In this document: positions 7,027 to 14,304 of the stretch, piece after piece
Numbering within the stretch: position 1 is the first letter of the stretch
Layout: every line of letters starts with the position of its first letter
Assembly: GCA_004524425.1 (NCBI GenBank)
Contig: SDNN01000051.1
Location: 1 to 15,698, forward strand
Direction: 5' to 3'
Length of the DNA: 15,698 nt
Source of the DNA: Promethearchaeota archaeon
Lineage (GTDB): Archaea > Asgardarchaeota > Lokiarchaeia > Sigynarchaeales > SOKP01
Notes under the pieces: generated by a model
Seen by the model: the letters and a program-made list of their open reading frames with translations, nothing else
What the model was told of the DNA's origin: nothing
Database searches by the model: none
Made by a program: the position numbers and the translations under genes

Positions 7027-8235
7027 ATGTGGTACTTTTATAGTCCAAGCATAATTTATGGGGAGGAAGCCTTAGGATTCTTGGGAAATATTCCAGGAAA
7101 AAAGTGTTATATCGTTACGGATAAAAATATACAAGAAGTAGGGCTCTTAAAGATACTTACTGATAAGCTGGAAGCACTTGGAAAAGAATGGGAGATTTAT
7201 GATGAGGTGGTTCCTGATCCGCATGAAGAAGGAGTTTATAAATCTAAGGAGCAATGCCTTGCTTATGAACCAGATATAATTATTGCTCTTGGAGGAGGTT
7301 CTGTAATTGATACAGCAAAATCTACATGGGCTTTATATGAACTTCCTGAATTGACACTAGAAGGTCTGCCTTTTAATCCAGATCTTTTTGCAATAAACAC
7401 GGGAAAAAAAGCGAGAATGATCATAATTCCCACTACTTCGGGCACCGGCTCCGAAGCATCACTGGGAGTAGTAGTCTCTAAATTTGAGGAGCACAGTCAA
7501 GTATGGAGAAAAATGGAGATTCCACATCAAGGACTCATCCCCACGTTTGCAATTGTGGACCCCATCTTTCCTTCTAAAATGCCCCCAGCCTTAACGGCTA
7601 ACACGGGATTTGATGCGTTAGCTCACTGTCTCGAAAATGTTATTTCTGCATGGAGGAATGAAATTAGTGATGCATTAACCTTGAAGGCAGTGGAAATGAT
7701 TTTTAAATGGTTACCCGTGGCGTATAAAGATGGAAATAACATGGAAGCCCGGGATAAAATGCATCTTGCGGCAACCATGTCTGGTTTAGCGTTTAGTAAT
7801 TCAATGGCTCATATTGGACACACTTTAGGACACAGTTGGGGATCGATTTTTCACATAGCTCATGGAAGATGCGTTGGGATATTTCTTCCTTACGTTCTTG
7901 AATATTGCATGAATAATCCGGAAGCGATGGATATCACTACAGACACTTTAGGTACCATGGCAAAGCAACTGGGCTGGGCGGAATGGAAAGAAGATGATAA
8001 AAAGGCAACAAATATCCTTATTGATAAAGTATTTGAACTACAAAAAGAAGTTGACTTTCCACGACAACTTAAAGATTTAAAAGTGTCAAGATCCGACATG
8101 GAAAATAGCCTCGATAAACTAGTAAGTTTATGTTTTCAAAGCCCAGTATGTACTGCAGGACCCCGATCACCGACCATGGAGGAGTGGAAGAATTTATACA
8201 TATATGCCTTTGAAGGGAAACATGTAGACTTTTAA
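7027..8235 (+). CDS. Iron-containing (group III) alcohol dehydrogenase
   Basis: A roughly 400-residue NAD(P)-dependent alcohol dehydrogenase of the iron-activated family. Counting from the GTG at 7018, the nucleotide-binding motif GGGSVIDTAK is at 92-101, the PTTSGTGSE loop at 138-146, and the metal site is complete: Asp199 and His203 (GFDALAH), His268 and His282. The ATG at 7027 is preferred over the in-frame GTG nine bases earlier because GGTGGA sits four bases before it and relatives commonly begin MWYF. A TATA box at about 6959-6965 lies upstream. A long T run follows the stop. The reaction is reversible oxidation of a primary alcohol or diol to the aldehyde, with NAD(H) or NADP(H). The exact substrate cannot be told; relatives include butanol, propanediol and 4-hydroxybutyrate dehydrogenases. 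Confidence 0.95.
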   Translation: MWYFYSPSIIYGEEALGFLGNIPGKKCYIVTDKNIQEVGLLKILTDKLEALGKEWEIYDEVVPDPHEEGVYKSKEQCLAYEPDIIIALGGGSVIDTAKSTWALYELPELTLEGLPFNPDLFAINTGKKARMIIIPTTSGTGSEASLGVVVSKFEEHSQVWRKMEIPHQGLIPTFAIVDPIFPSKMPPALTANTGFDALAHCLENVISAWRNEISDALTLKAVEMIFKWLPVAYKDGNNMEARDKMHLAATMSGLAFSNSMAHIGHTLGHSWGSIFHIAHGRCVGIFLPYVLEYCMNNPEAMDITTDTLGTMAKQLGWAEWKEDDKKATNILIDKVFELQKEVDFPRQLKDLKVSRSDMENSLDKLVSLCFQSPVCTAGPRSPTMEEWKNLYIYAFEGKHVDF

Positions 8236-8242
8236 ACTCAAT

Positions 8243-8266
8243 TTCTTTTTTATTTTTTTTTTTTTT
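8243..8266 (+). terminator. Poly-T terminator of the alcohol dehydrogenase gene
   Basis: A T-rich tract with an unbroken run of fourteen T begins 8 bases after the stop codon, the usual form of an archaeal terminator. Confidence 0.65.
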
Positions 8267-8364
8267 AACTAAATCAAAATGTTAAAAATCAGTTGCATAC
8301 TATTTAATTAATACTTTTTTCAAAATGAATTAAAACAAGAAAAAAACATGTAGATGAAGGAAAA

Positions 8365-8742
8365 ATGATTTTGCAAGCTCAAGATTTAACAGAATCTCTC
8401 GTGATTATTGGGTTTTTTTTAATTTTTGGATTAGTTGGCTGTGTGATTCAAATTTTGCTTACCGTGTGGACCCATAAGGATGCGAAAGCAAGGAACATGA
8501 GTGCTGATTTATGGGCTGTGGTGGTTCTTATCTTTGGATTATTGGGGTTAATTATTTATTTAATAGTAAGGAGCCCTAAAGCTATAAAGGGACCAGAACA
8601 AGCCAGGGCACCTCAACTTGTTCAAAAAGAAGAAGCTCCAGCTCCTCAACCAACAAAAAAATTTTGTTCTGAATGTGGCTCGGAAGTGAAAGGCGATGCT
8701 CAATTTTGCCCTCTTTGTGGTAACAAGATTCGAGCAGCATGA
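8365..8742 (+). CDS. Small membrane protein with PLDc_N-like helices and C-terminal zinc ribbon
   Basis: A 125-residue protein with two membrane helices (about 12-34 and 48-68), a basic loop THKDAKARN (36-44) between them, a proline/alanine/glutamine-rich linker (70-97), and a zinc ribbon with Cys101, Cys104, Cys115 and Cys118 (CSEC...CPLC). The helical part matches the 88-residue protein at 1595-1861 in the HKDA loop and the VLIFGLLGLIIY helix, so it is a PLDc_N-type hairpin joined to a zinc-ribbon tail. The ribbon probably faces the cytoplasm and mediates protein contact or zinc binding; no catalytic motif is seen. AAGGA just upstream of the ATG serves as ribosome-binding site. Zinc-ribbon-tailed membrane proteins of this form are common in archaea and mostly uncharacterised. 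Confidence 0.85.
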   Translation: MILQAQDLTESLVIIGFFLIFGLVGCVIQILLTVWTHKDAKARNMSADLWAVVVLIFGLLGLIIYLIVRSPKAIKGPEQARAPQLVQKEEAPAPQPTKKFCSECGSEVKGDAQFCPLCGNKIRAA

Positions 8743-8783
8743 TGCTCAGTAAATAAAGTATCTCCTAAACCATCTTTTTTAAT

Positions 8784-9812
8784 TTATTCCTCTTTACTAA
8801 ATGCATCTATGCTGGATTGAATTTTCTTTTCTTCAGCAACTTCTTGTTTTATTTTCGTGTTCCTTGCATTTTTTACTTTCGTAGGTAATTCTTCTTTAAG
8901 ATATACCTTGTATTTCGAAGGTGTAATGAACTCAGCATTTTTAAATTCAACAAGATGTTCCTTCAATCCCATATTATCAATTTCTTGTTGGCTATAATAT
9001 TGATACATGTTTTTGTGGTCAGGAACCAATTTTTTCTGAATTAACTCGAAGTATTGTTTATTAGCTTCAATACCAACGCTATTCCTGGCCAACAGCATTG
9101 CAGCCTTACTGGTTGTTCCGGTTCCAAGAAAAGGATCTAATATGGTATCATTTTTCAGGCTAAAGAGCTCTATACAATACGAAGGTAATTCTATAGGATA
9201 GGCAGCACTGTGTTTTTCCTTACTGGGCTTGGCAACTTCAAACTCCCACTCTCTATATGAATATCGTAATATTTTTTCATCTTTTAGTTTACCCTTGATT
9301 TCTATTGTATTTCCCACAATTCTGCTAGCTTCTAGGGCTTCTTCATTGATATCTCTATTCTGTTCTCCCAACCTACAAATCCAGAGATATTCATGAAAGC
9401 AATTTAGATACAAGCTATATGGATAAGGTTTTTTGTAATTATAATCGCTGCTTCGCCAAAGAGCTTGAGTATATTTGGGCTTTAACCAGATGACATCCCA
9501 CATGAGGGTAAATCCATGTTTGGTGCAAATATTAAGCAGATCAAACGGAATTGGATACATTACTTTCTTTTCGGTATAAGAAGTGGTATTTAAACAGAAA
9601 TATCCTCCCTCCACGAGAAGACGGGGCAGGCACCCAATTACCTCATCCATGAAGTTAAGATAATCCTGATATGTTTTATAGGTGGAATATTCACGAGCAT
9701 TATAATAAGGAGGTGAGGTGACCACTAAATGAATTGAATCTTTTTCCATTTGTTTCATTATCTCCAAGCAATCTCCATGGTATATTTGATGAAGTGTCAT
9801 GGTGATGGTCAC
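8784..9812 (-). CDS. Beta-class DNA methyltransferase (N4-cytosine or N6-adenine), solitary
   Basis: A 342-residue DNA aminomethyltransferase. Motif IV, TSPPYY, is at about 32-37 and the SAM-binding motif I, LDPFLGTGT, at about 225-233; catalytic motif before SAM motif defines the beta order. TSPPY favours N4-cytosine methylation, though some N6-adenine enzymes carry a similar form. The specificity region lies between (about 110-200). A charged extension of about 80 residues (264-342) follows the fold. The frame starts at GTG 9812, about 25 bases after a TATA-like TTTATAAA, suggesting a leaderless mRNA; the ATG at 9800 gives MTLHQIYHGD, closer to relatives, and is equally plausible. No restriction endonuclease lies in the window, so it is either an orphan, regulatory-type enzyme or its partner is elsewhere. 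The target site cannot be read. Confidence 0.92.
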   Translation of the reverse strand: MTITMTLHQIYHGDCLEIMKQMEKDSIHLVVTSPPYYNAREYSTYKTYQDYLNFMDEVIGCLPRLLVEGGYFCLNTTSYTEKKVMYPIPFDLLNICTKHGFTLMWDVIWLKPKYTQALWRSSDYNYKKPYPYSLYLNCFHEYLWICRLGEQNRDINEEALEASRIVGNTIEIKGKLKDEKILRYSYREWEFEVAKPSKEKHSAAYPIELPSYCIELFSLKNDTILDPFLGTGTTSKAAMLLARNSVGIEANKQYFELIQKKLVPDHKNMYQYYSQQEIDNMGLKEHLVEFKNAEFITPSKYKVYLKEELPTKVKNARNTKIKQEVAEEKKIQSSIDAFSKEE

Positions 9813-9832
9813 GCTATTGTTCTTTTACTCTC

Positions 9833-9840
9833 CTTTATAA
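9833..9840 (-). promoter_or_regulatory. TATA box of the DNA methyltransferase gene
   Basis: TTTATAAA (self-complementary) lies 21-28 bases ahead of the GTG at 9812, placing the expected transcription start at about that codon. An AAGGAGAG next to it is too far from either start to act as a normal ribosome-binding site. Confidence 0.45.
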
Positions 9841-9940
9841 ATAACTTTAAACATGTTAGCTAATTAATCTTTGTTTTCATTAAAGAGAATTATTATATAA
9901 GAATAAGAGAGATTGATTTCAGTCAAAACTCACAGCATCT

Positions 9941-9950
9941 AAAAAAAAAA
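9941..9950 (-). terminator. Poly-T terminator of the MBL-fold hydrolase gene
   Basis: A run of ten T on the minus strand, about 30 bases past the stop of the MBL-fold gene, separates it from the DNA methyltransferase gene. Confidence 0.6.
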
Positions 9951-9980
9951 TAAATTATGAATGTTTATTTCCCGATAGTA

Positions 9981-10880
9981 TTATGCCTGCTGCAAAGGGA
10001 TGTTTTTATATACTTTAAAGCCTGACGCAAGCCAAGACACCACACCATGAAGGAGCATTTCAGGATAAGCTTTAAACTCAGATTTGGGGAGTAGATTTGC
10101 CTCATCCAGTTTTTCTGAAAGATGCTCAATATCATCTAGTATATCTACATTTTCTTCATAAAATTTCCACCATTTTTTATATGCTTCCTCTGCGTCATCT
10201 AAAATAGTTTTGGATTCTTCACCATATACGTAACCAAAATGGCCCAGACTGAGACCTTCATAATCAATCTTTTTGAGTTTTTCAATCGTATTAAGAAAAG
10301 CATCCGAATCCCATTCTGGTGGCATGAATGGAGGGACATGATAATTATCTACTACTTTAATACCTATGGCATCGCCTAAGAAAATATTTCTATTTTTTGT
10401 ATCTAATACCGCAATATGATCGCTTTTATGACCAGGAGTATCAAGGATCTTCAATTTAATATCTTTCAATTCAACAACATCCCCTTCTTTTAAGGGAGTC
10501 ACGTCTCCCTCAATATTATCGAAAGGCCCCACGCCAAAAACTTCGTTAAAGGATTGATCTCTTAAATGTGGAATGGCTTTTTCAGAAGCGAGAATTTCGA
10601 TAGGTTTTCCTAGTTTTTCAGCTCTTTTACTCATTAATGGAACGCCTTGCGTGTGATCCCAATGAGAATGAGTAAGTATGATCATATCTGGGGGGAAAGC
10701 ATCCAAGTCTTTCAATTGCCTGATAATTTTCCTTACTTCTGTCCCAGTTCCTCCATCTATCAGGCATTTTTTCCCACTTTCAACAAGATAAATAGAAGTC
10801 GCTTCAGGGACACCCATCATGTTAATATCTATTAAAGTGGTGTCCGGATTTATTTTTCCAGGTTTCTTAATTGTTGGTAT
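9981..10880 (-). CDS. Metallo-beta-lactamase fold hydrolase, probable AUA start
   Basis: An MBL-fold metal hydrolase. Counting from the first ATG (10820), the signature HSHWDH is at 51-56, with His131, Asp150 and His194 supplying the remaining metal ligands; the C-terminal third is helical, as in the thioesterase/lactonase-like MBL group. The frame stays open for 20 more codons above that ATG, and these read like the normal start of the fold (IPTIKKPGKINPDTTLIDIN). The stretch between the in-frame stop and the ATG contains no ATG, GTG or TTG. It does contain an ATA at 10878-10880 preceded by a GAGGTG site with six bases between. I therefore extend the gene to 10880 (299 residues). Alternatives are initiation at 10820 or a one-base homopolymer error in the A/T run. 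Substrate unknown. Confidence 0.88.
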   Translation of the reverse strand: MPTIKKPGKINPDTTLIDINMMGVPEATSIYLVESGKKCLIDGGTGTEVRKIIRQLKDLDAFPPDMIILTHSHWDHTQGVPLMSKRAEKLGKPIEILASEKAIPHLRDQSFNEVFGVGPFDNIEGDVTPLKEGDVVELKDIKLKILDTPGHKSDHIAVLDTKNRNIFLGDAIGIKVVDNYHVPPFMPPEWDSDAFLNTIEKLKKIDYEGLSLGHFGYVYGEESKTILDDAEEAYKKWWKFYEENVDILDDIEHLSEKLDEANLLPKSEFKAYPEMLLHGVVSWLASGFKVYKNIPLQQA

Positions 10881-10886
10881 TTTTTA

Positions 10887-10893
10887 CACCTCA
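10887..10893 (-). promoter_or_regulatory. Ribosome-binding site pointing to an AUA start
   Basis: TGAGGTG, a near-perfect archaeal Shine-Dalgarno sequence, lies six bases ahead of the ATA at 10878-10880 and 66 bases ahead of the first in-frame ATG, far too distant to serve that ATG. It decides the start of the MBL-fold gene. Confidence 0.6.
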
Positions 10894-11010
10894 TTTTGAT
10901 TTTATAAACCTAAACTTTTTAGAAAAATTGGTCATCGCTAAAGGTAGAATTCATGGAATAGTATTTATATGTTTTTCTTAAAAAATGGTCAATACTACAG
11001 ATTGACTTTT

Positions 11011-11041
11011 ATGATAAATTTAAAAATGTATAATTTATCAT
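11011..11041. promoter_or_regulatory. Ten-base perfect inverted repeat upstream of the membrane/zinc-ribbon gene
   Basis: ATGATAAATT (11011-11020) and its exact complement AATTTATCAT (11032-11041) flank an 11-base AT-rich centre. It covers the probable TATA region 33-63 bases ahead of the ATG at 11074, within the divergent region shared with the MBL-fold gene, so repressor binding there would block transcription. AT-rich composition raises the chance of accident. Confidence 0.45.
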
Positions 11042-11073
11042 TAAATAAAAAAAGAATAATAGGGGTATAGTAA

Positions 11074-11415
11074 ATGAGTAATGATGAGCAAGCACCTTGT
11101 TTTATCGTGATTGGAATTATTATCTTGGTCATGACTTTTGTCATTTATTTTAATTTTTTCTTTATCATCATCGGTGCAGGATTTATTCTCGCAGGGTGTT
11201 GTCTTAGTTCCCAACAACAAAAGAGGGCAGCCGCCACCAGCACAACCACACCTAACACAACTCAACCTGTTCAAAGTGCACCAGTTACACAACCAGCACC
11301 TGCATCACCACCTCTAAGTGAAGTCAAGAAAGAGGAGAAGCACAAATATTGTCCGTACTGTGGCAGTCATACAACAGATAACGTCTGTGATAATTGTGGA
11401 GCCAAAATAGATTAA
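11074..11415 (+). CDS. Small membrane protein with Thr/Pro-rich linker and C-terminal zinc ribbon
   Basis: A 113-residue protein with two closely spaced hydrophobic helices (about 9-26 and 28-45), a linker rich in Thr, Pro, Ala and Gln (about 47-80), a charged segment (EVKKEEK) and a zinc ribbon with Cys93, Cys96, Cys105 and Cys108 (CPYC...CDNC). It has the same plan as the protein at 8365-8742, but the helices lack the HKDA motif, so the two share architecture and ribbon type and may not share an ancestor for the membrane part. The helix hairpin is very aromatic (IYFNFFFIII). The ribbon probably lies in the cytoplasm. No family name can be given. A large inverted repeat lies just upstream. 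Confidence 0.82.
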   Translation: MSNDEQAPCFIVIGIIILVMTFVIYFNFFFIIIGAGFILAGCCLSSQQQKRAAATSTTTPNTTQPVQSAPVTQPAPASPPLSEVKKEEKHKYCPYCGSHTTDNVCDNCGAKID

Positions 11416-11584
11416 GAATTTTAATAAATTTATTTTTTCAATTAATATCTTCAATTCTAAATATTTTCTTTCTTCAACAACAAATATTTTGAAATTAATT
11501 GGCACAGAATTTCTCTTAATCTCTTTTTAAATTTCAGAAAATATTAATAAAATGCTTCATTGAGATATTTATAGGTAAAAGTTA

Positions 11585-12748
11585 GTGAACACGGAATTGA
11601 ACTTTAAAGATCTCGGCATCAGTGCGACAAACTCCGAAGCACTGAGAGTTAAAATGGACATTACATCGCCGACACCAGTGCAGAAAAAAGCCATCCCCGT
11701 TATCTTGGAGGGAGAAAACGTGATGGTGCAGTCTAAAACTGGTTCTGGAAAGACCATTGCCTTTGCTCTTCCTATTCTTGAAAAGATAAAAGGATTGCAC
11801 AATGAATGTCTCATTCTAGTCCCAACCCGCGAACTTGCTAAGCAAGTTTACAGGGTAATAGCAAGCATTGCAAATGGTGATATAAACGCGATGACTATTT
11901 ATGGTGGAGTATCCATTAATAGGCAAATAAGAAAACTTGAAAAGGGAACTCAAATAATCGTGGGCACCCCAGGAAGAATTATCGACCTGTACAAAAGGCG
12001 TAAGTTGGACTTGAGGAATATCAGATTCGTGGTGCTCGATGAAGGAGATAGGCTTTGGGATATGGGATTCGCTCCCGATGTAAAATATATCCTTGAAAAG
12101 ATAAAATCAAGTTATCAATTCATGCTTTTCTCAGCTACTCTCGATCATGACATGAGAAGCCTTGTTAAGAAATACACGAAAAACAAGTTTAAATTTATAA
12201 ATTTAAGCAGGGATGACTTGACGGTGCATTCCACCCTTCAATTTTATTACATGATAGAACATTTTCAGTATAAATACAATACCTTTATCGATGTGTTAAA
12301 TAGAGAAGATCCAGATCATGCGCTCGTGTTTGTGAATACAAGAAAAACTGCGGACTGGCTCTCCAGAAGATTGAAAAATGAAAAGAGGATCAAGTTAGCC
12401 GTGGGCATGCTTTCTGGAAAGATGAGCCAATTTCAAAGAGAAGAGATGCTGAAAAATTTCAGGGAAAGAAAGATCAATCTACTGGTTGCCACTGATGTCG
12501 CAGCGAGAGGGTTGGACATCGACGATATATCTCATGTAATTAATTATGACGTACCTCAATATCCAGAGGTTTACGTGCATAGGATAGGACGTACATCCCG
12601 AATGAATAAGAAAGGGATTGCTATTACATTAGTGCTTGAGGATGAATACGTGCATCTTTGTAATATTGAGGGGCTTATAGATAAGGAAATAAGAGAGAGG
12701 CAAACCAGATCTCAGGAGCATCGAAGAAATAGATTCACGATCTATTAA
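11585..12748 (+). CDS. DEAD-box-type ATP-dependent RNA helicase with DEGD in motif II
   Basis: A 387-residue helicase core with all DEAD-box motifs: Q motif with Gln33, motif I SKTGSGKT (50-57), Ia PTREL (80-84), Ib TPGR (128-131), motif II DEGD (152-155), III SAT (183-185), IV LVFVN (247-251), V TDVAARGLD (303-311) and VI HRIGRTSR (332-339). The alanine of motif II is glycine and motif VI has RTSR rather than RTGR; the catalytic Asp-Glu and arginine fingers are kept, so activity is expected. The enzyme would unwind short RNA duplexes in ribosome assembly, RNA turnover or cold adaptation. There is only a short C-terminal tail. The start is GTG, with AT-rich promoter-like sequence around 11537-11552. 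It converges on the Lrp gene with a 21-base gap. Confidence 0.94.
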   Translation: MNTELNFKDLGISATNSEALRVKMDITSPTPVQKKAIPVILEGENVMVQSKTGSGKTIAFALPILEKIKGLHNECLILVPTRELAKQVYRVIASIANGDINAMTIYGGVSINRQIRKLEKGTQIIVGTPGRIIDLYKRRKLDLRNIRFVVLDEGDRLWDMGFAPDVKYILEKIKSSYQFMLFSATLDHDMRSLVKKYTKNKFKFINLSRDDLTVHSTLQFYYMIEHFQYKYNTFIDVLNREDPDHALVFVNTRKTADWLSRRLKNEKRIKLAVGMLSGKMSQFQREEMLKNFRERKINLLVATDVAARGLDIDDISHVINYDVPQYPEVYVHRIGRTSRMNKKGIAITLVLEDEYVHLCNIEGLIDKEIRERQTRSQEHRRNRFTIY

Positions 12749-12769
12749 TTCTTATTTTCAAGATTTATT

Positions 12770-13189
12770 TTATTTAATAATATCAGTAATAAAACAAGTC
12801 TCTATTATTTTTATTCCATCAATCTGACTTATTTTTCCCTCTAAAAGAGGATTGAAATCTTCAATAGTCGGAATTTCGATTTTTATAAATATGCCACAAT
12901 CACCTGATAACCTCCAAATATCAGTGATTTCTTCAATTTGTGATAACTGTCTTAAAATTTGCTTGATATTTTTAAAATCGGGTTCAATTTTGATGGTTGC
13001 CCGTACTTTGGTTTTATTATCAATCTGGTATTGAATGGTAAATTTTTTAATAATGTCTTTTTTCACCAATTTTTTTACCCGGCGCCTTATAGTAGCTTCT
13101 GTTTTACCCACATCCTCAGCTATATCGCTGAATGATCTTCTTGCATCCTCTTTTAATTCCTCTAAAATTTTAATGTCAATAGCATCCAT
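12770..13189 (-). CDS. Lrp/AsnC family transcriptional regulator (copy 2)
   Basis: A 139-residue Lrp/AsnC regulator with N-terminal winged helix-turn-helix (recognition segment GKTEATIRRRVKKL) and a C-terminal AsnC ligand/oligomerisation domain ending ETCFITDIIK. The frame opens nine codons earlier at 13216, but the ATG at 13189 is chosen because GGTGAT lies six bases before it and because it gives MDAIDIKILEEL, matching copy 1 (4805-5227). The two proteins differ at about 35 of 138 aligned positions, mostly conservatively, with the sensor core (SGDCG.FIKIE) and C-terminus unchanged, so they may bind the same ligand. More changes fall in the helix-turn-helix region outside the recognition helix. 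Promoter-like ATTATTAAAT lies at about 13234-13244 and a small dyad (13258-13270) further up. Confidence 0.94.
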   Translation of the reverse strand: MDAIDIKILEELKEDARRSFSDIAEDVGKTEATIRRRVKKLVKKDIIKKFTIQYQIDNKTKVRATIKIEPDFKNIKQILRQLSQIEEITDIWRLSGDCGIFIKIEIPTIEDFNPLLEGKISQIDGIKIIETCFITDIIK

Positions 13190-13257
13190 TATTTTATCAC
13201 CAACTTTTAATATCATTATAAAGATCGATTATCTCATTTAATAATTAAGAATAGATC

Positions 13258-13270
13258 GGTATTAAATACC
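13258..13270. promoter_or_regulatory. Small dyad GGTATT-A-AATACC upstream of Lrp copy 2
   Basis: Six-base perfect arms around a single central base lie 69-81 bases upstream of the chosen Lrp start, just above the probable TATA element. It is a candidate operator. It does not resemble the CCAACGTTGG dyad beside copy 1, so a common binding site is not supported. The rest of 13190-13420 shows no gene I can support. Confidence 0.3.
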
Positions 13271-13420
13271 CTTATTACAACATTACTAGTTTTCATGAAT
13301 ATTTTAAAACACCTGTGATTACTTGTACTCGAATGACAATTGAATAATACTGATCCCAGCTCATTAATTTTTTAATCATGCTCGTTTTATTCAAATCAAA
13401 TGTTTTATTAATTCATATCT

Positions 13421-14125
13421 TTATTTTAGAAAGTAATCTCTTATTTTCTGGGGCATCATGAATCCAATGTAGAAAGTGATTGAACACAAAAGAACAACGA
13501 TCCTGTTCAATGGATTATTGATCAATGTTTCTAAAAGTGCACCAATTAGGAAAAGAATTAAAGCCATGAGAAGAAATTTACCTCGCAACTTATCAACCGG
13601 CTCGTCAAGTTTAAGTGTTTTAATGGCGAATAATAATCCCGAGATCATGAAAATTGTAAGATTAAATACGTGAAAAATGATTCCTAGAGGGCCAAAACTC
13701 AGATCAACAGGACTTTCTAAAACACCTACTATTGCACTATTTGTAAACAAATAATATAATAGCACGCTCTCTAAAATTATCGCAATCAGAAGGTATGCTC
13801 CTAATTTCACGATCTTTTTTTTAATATTCATAATGTCCATCACTGCCAATAACCAACAGGACAAGAATAACGGTATGAAACCAGAATTGAGAATAACATA
13901 CATCTCTAATGATATCGAGGTACCGAAAAAGATCACCCATAAAAATCCGACTGAGGAAGGCCACCAAGGTTCTGAGATGCCGATCCATGCAAATCCGGTT
14001 AAAAAGTACACTTTCTCCTTTGATTCCCAATATTTTAGCATGATTTTTAAACCAATTATTAAGAATACAATGACGACGATAATACTAAAAATACCATTAA
14101 GGATTATATCAGTGGTTATTATCAT
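13421..14125 (-). CDS. Uncharacterised membrane protein with about seven helices (paralogue A)
   Basis: A 234-residue protein with about seven predicted membrane helices (approximately 8-30, 41-68, 72-96, 108-127, 146-168, 184-201, 206-224). It is a clear paralogue of the divergent gene at 14301-15029: both have W-x-G-I-x-E near 47-52 with P-S at 56-57, SPVD near 138-141, EP..KLRG near 175-182 and a terminal MP..I segment, at nearly identical positions. These polar and aromatic residues inside or next to helices may mark a binding pocket. No kinase, channel or transporter signature is recognised, and there is no soluble domain. GTGAT before the ATG is a plausible ribosome-binding site. It could be a sensor, receptor-like or lipid/cofactor-binding protein, but this is open. 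Confidence 0.85.
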   Translation of the reverse strand: MIITTDIILNGIFSIIVVIVFLIIGLKIMLKYWESKEKVYFLTGFAWIGISEPWWPSSVGFLWVIFFGTSISLEMYVILNSGFIPLFLSCWLLAVMDIMNIKKKIVKLGAYLLIAIILESVLLYYLFTNSAIVGVLESPVDLSFGPLGIIFHVFNLTIFMISGLLFAIKTLKLDEPVDKLRGKFLLMALILFLIGALLETLINNPLNRIVVLLCSITFYIGFMMPQKIRDYFLK

Positions 14126-14280
14126 GTGAAATCACGGTTTATTCCTTTTTATTTAAAATATCATCAAAGTTCTATTTAAATTTCTTCCAAGGATGAGATA
14201 TTTTTGAGTTCTAACATAAATTTATATTTACTTAGTCTTTTTTTCATATTAATTAACTAAAAATCAGATTCGAATTTTAC

Positions 14281-14304
14281 ATGAAAAAAGGGATGGATTC
14301 ATGA
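14281..14304 (+). other. Seven-codon upstream reading frame overlapping the start of paralogue B
   Basis: ATG at 14281 opens a seven-codon frame (MKKGMDS) whose TGA overlaps the ATG of the next gene in an ATGA junction. Such overlaps are typical of translational coupling. Its purine-rich centre (GGGATGG) also looks like part of the ribosome-binding site of the main gene, so it may be incidental. Confidence 0.25.

Noticed and set aside
8784..10880. A restriction-modification or defence island around the DNA methyltransferase
   Set aside because: The neighbours are an MBL-fold hydrolase and a small zinc-ribbon membrane protein; no nuclease, ATPase or toxin motif is present.
13293..13379. A 28-codon frame on the minus strand between the seven-helix gene and Lrp copy 2
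   Set aside because: No ribosome-binding site, no distinctive composition or motif, and a length easily reached by chance.
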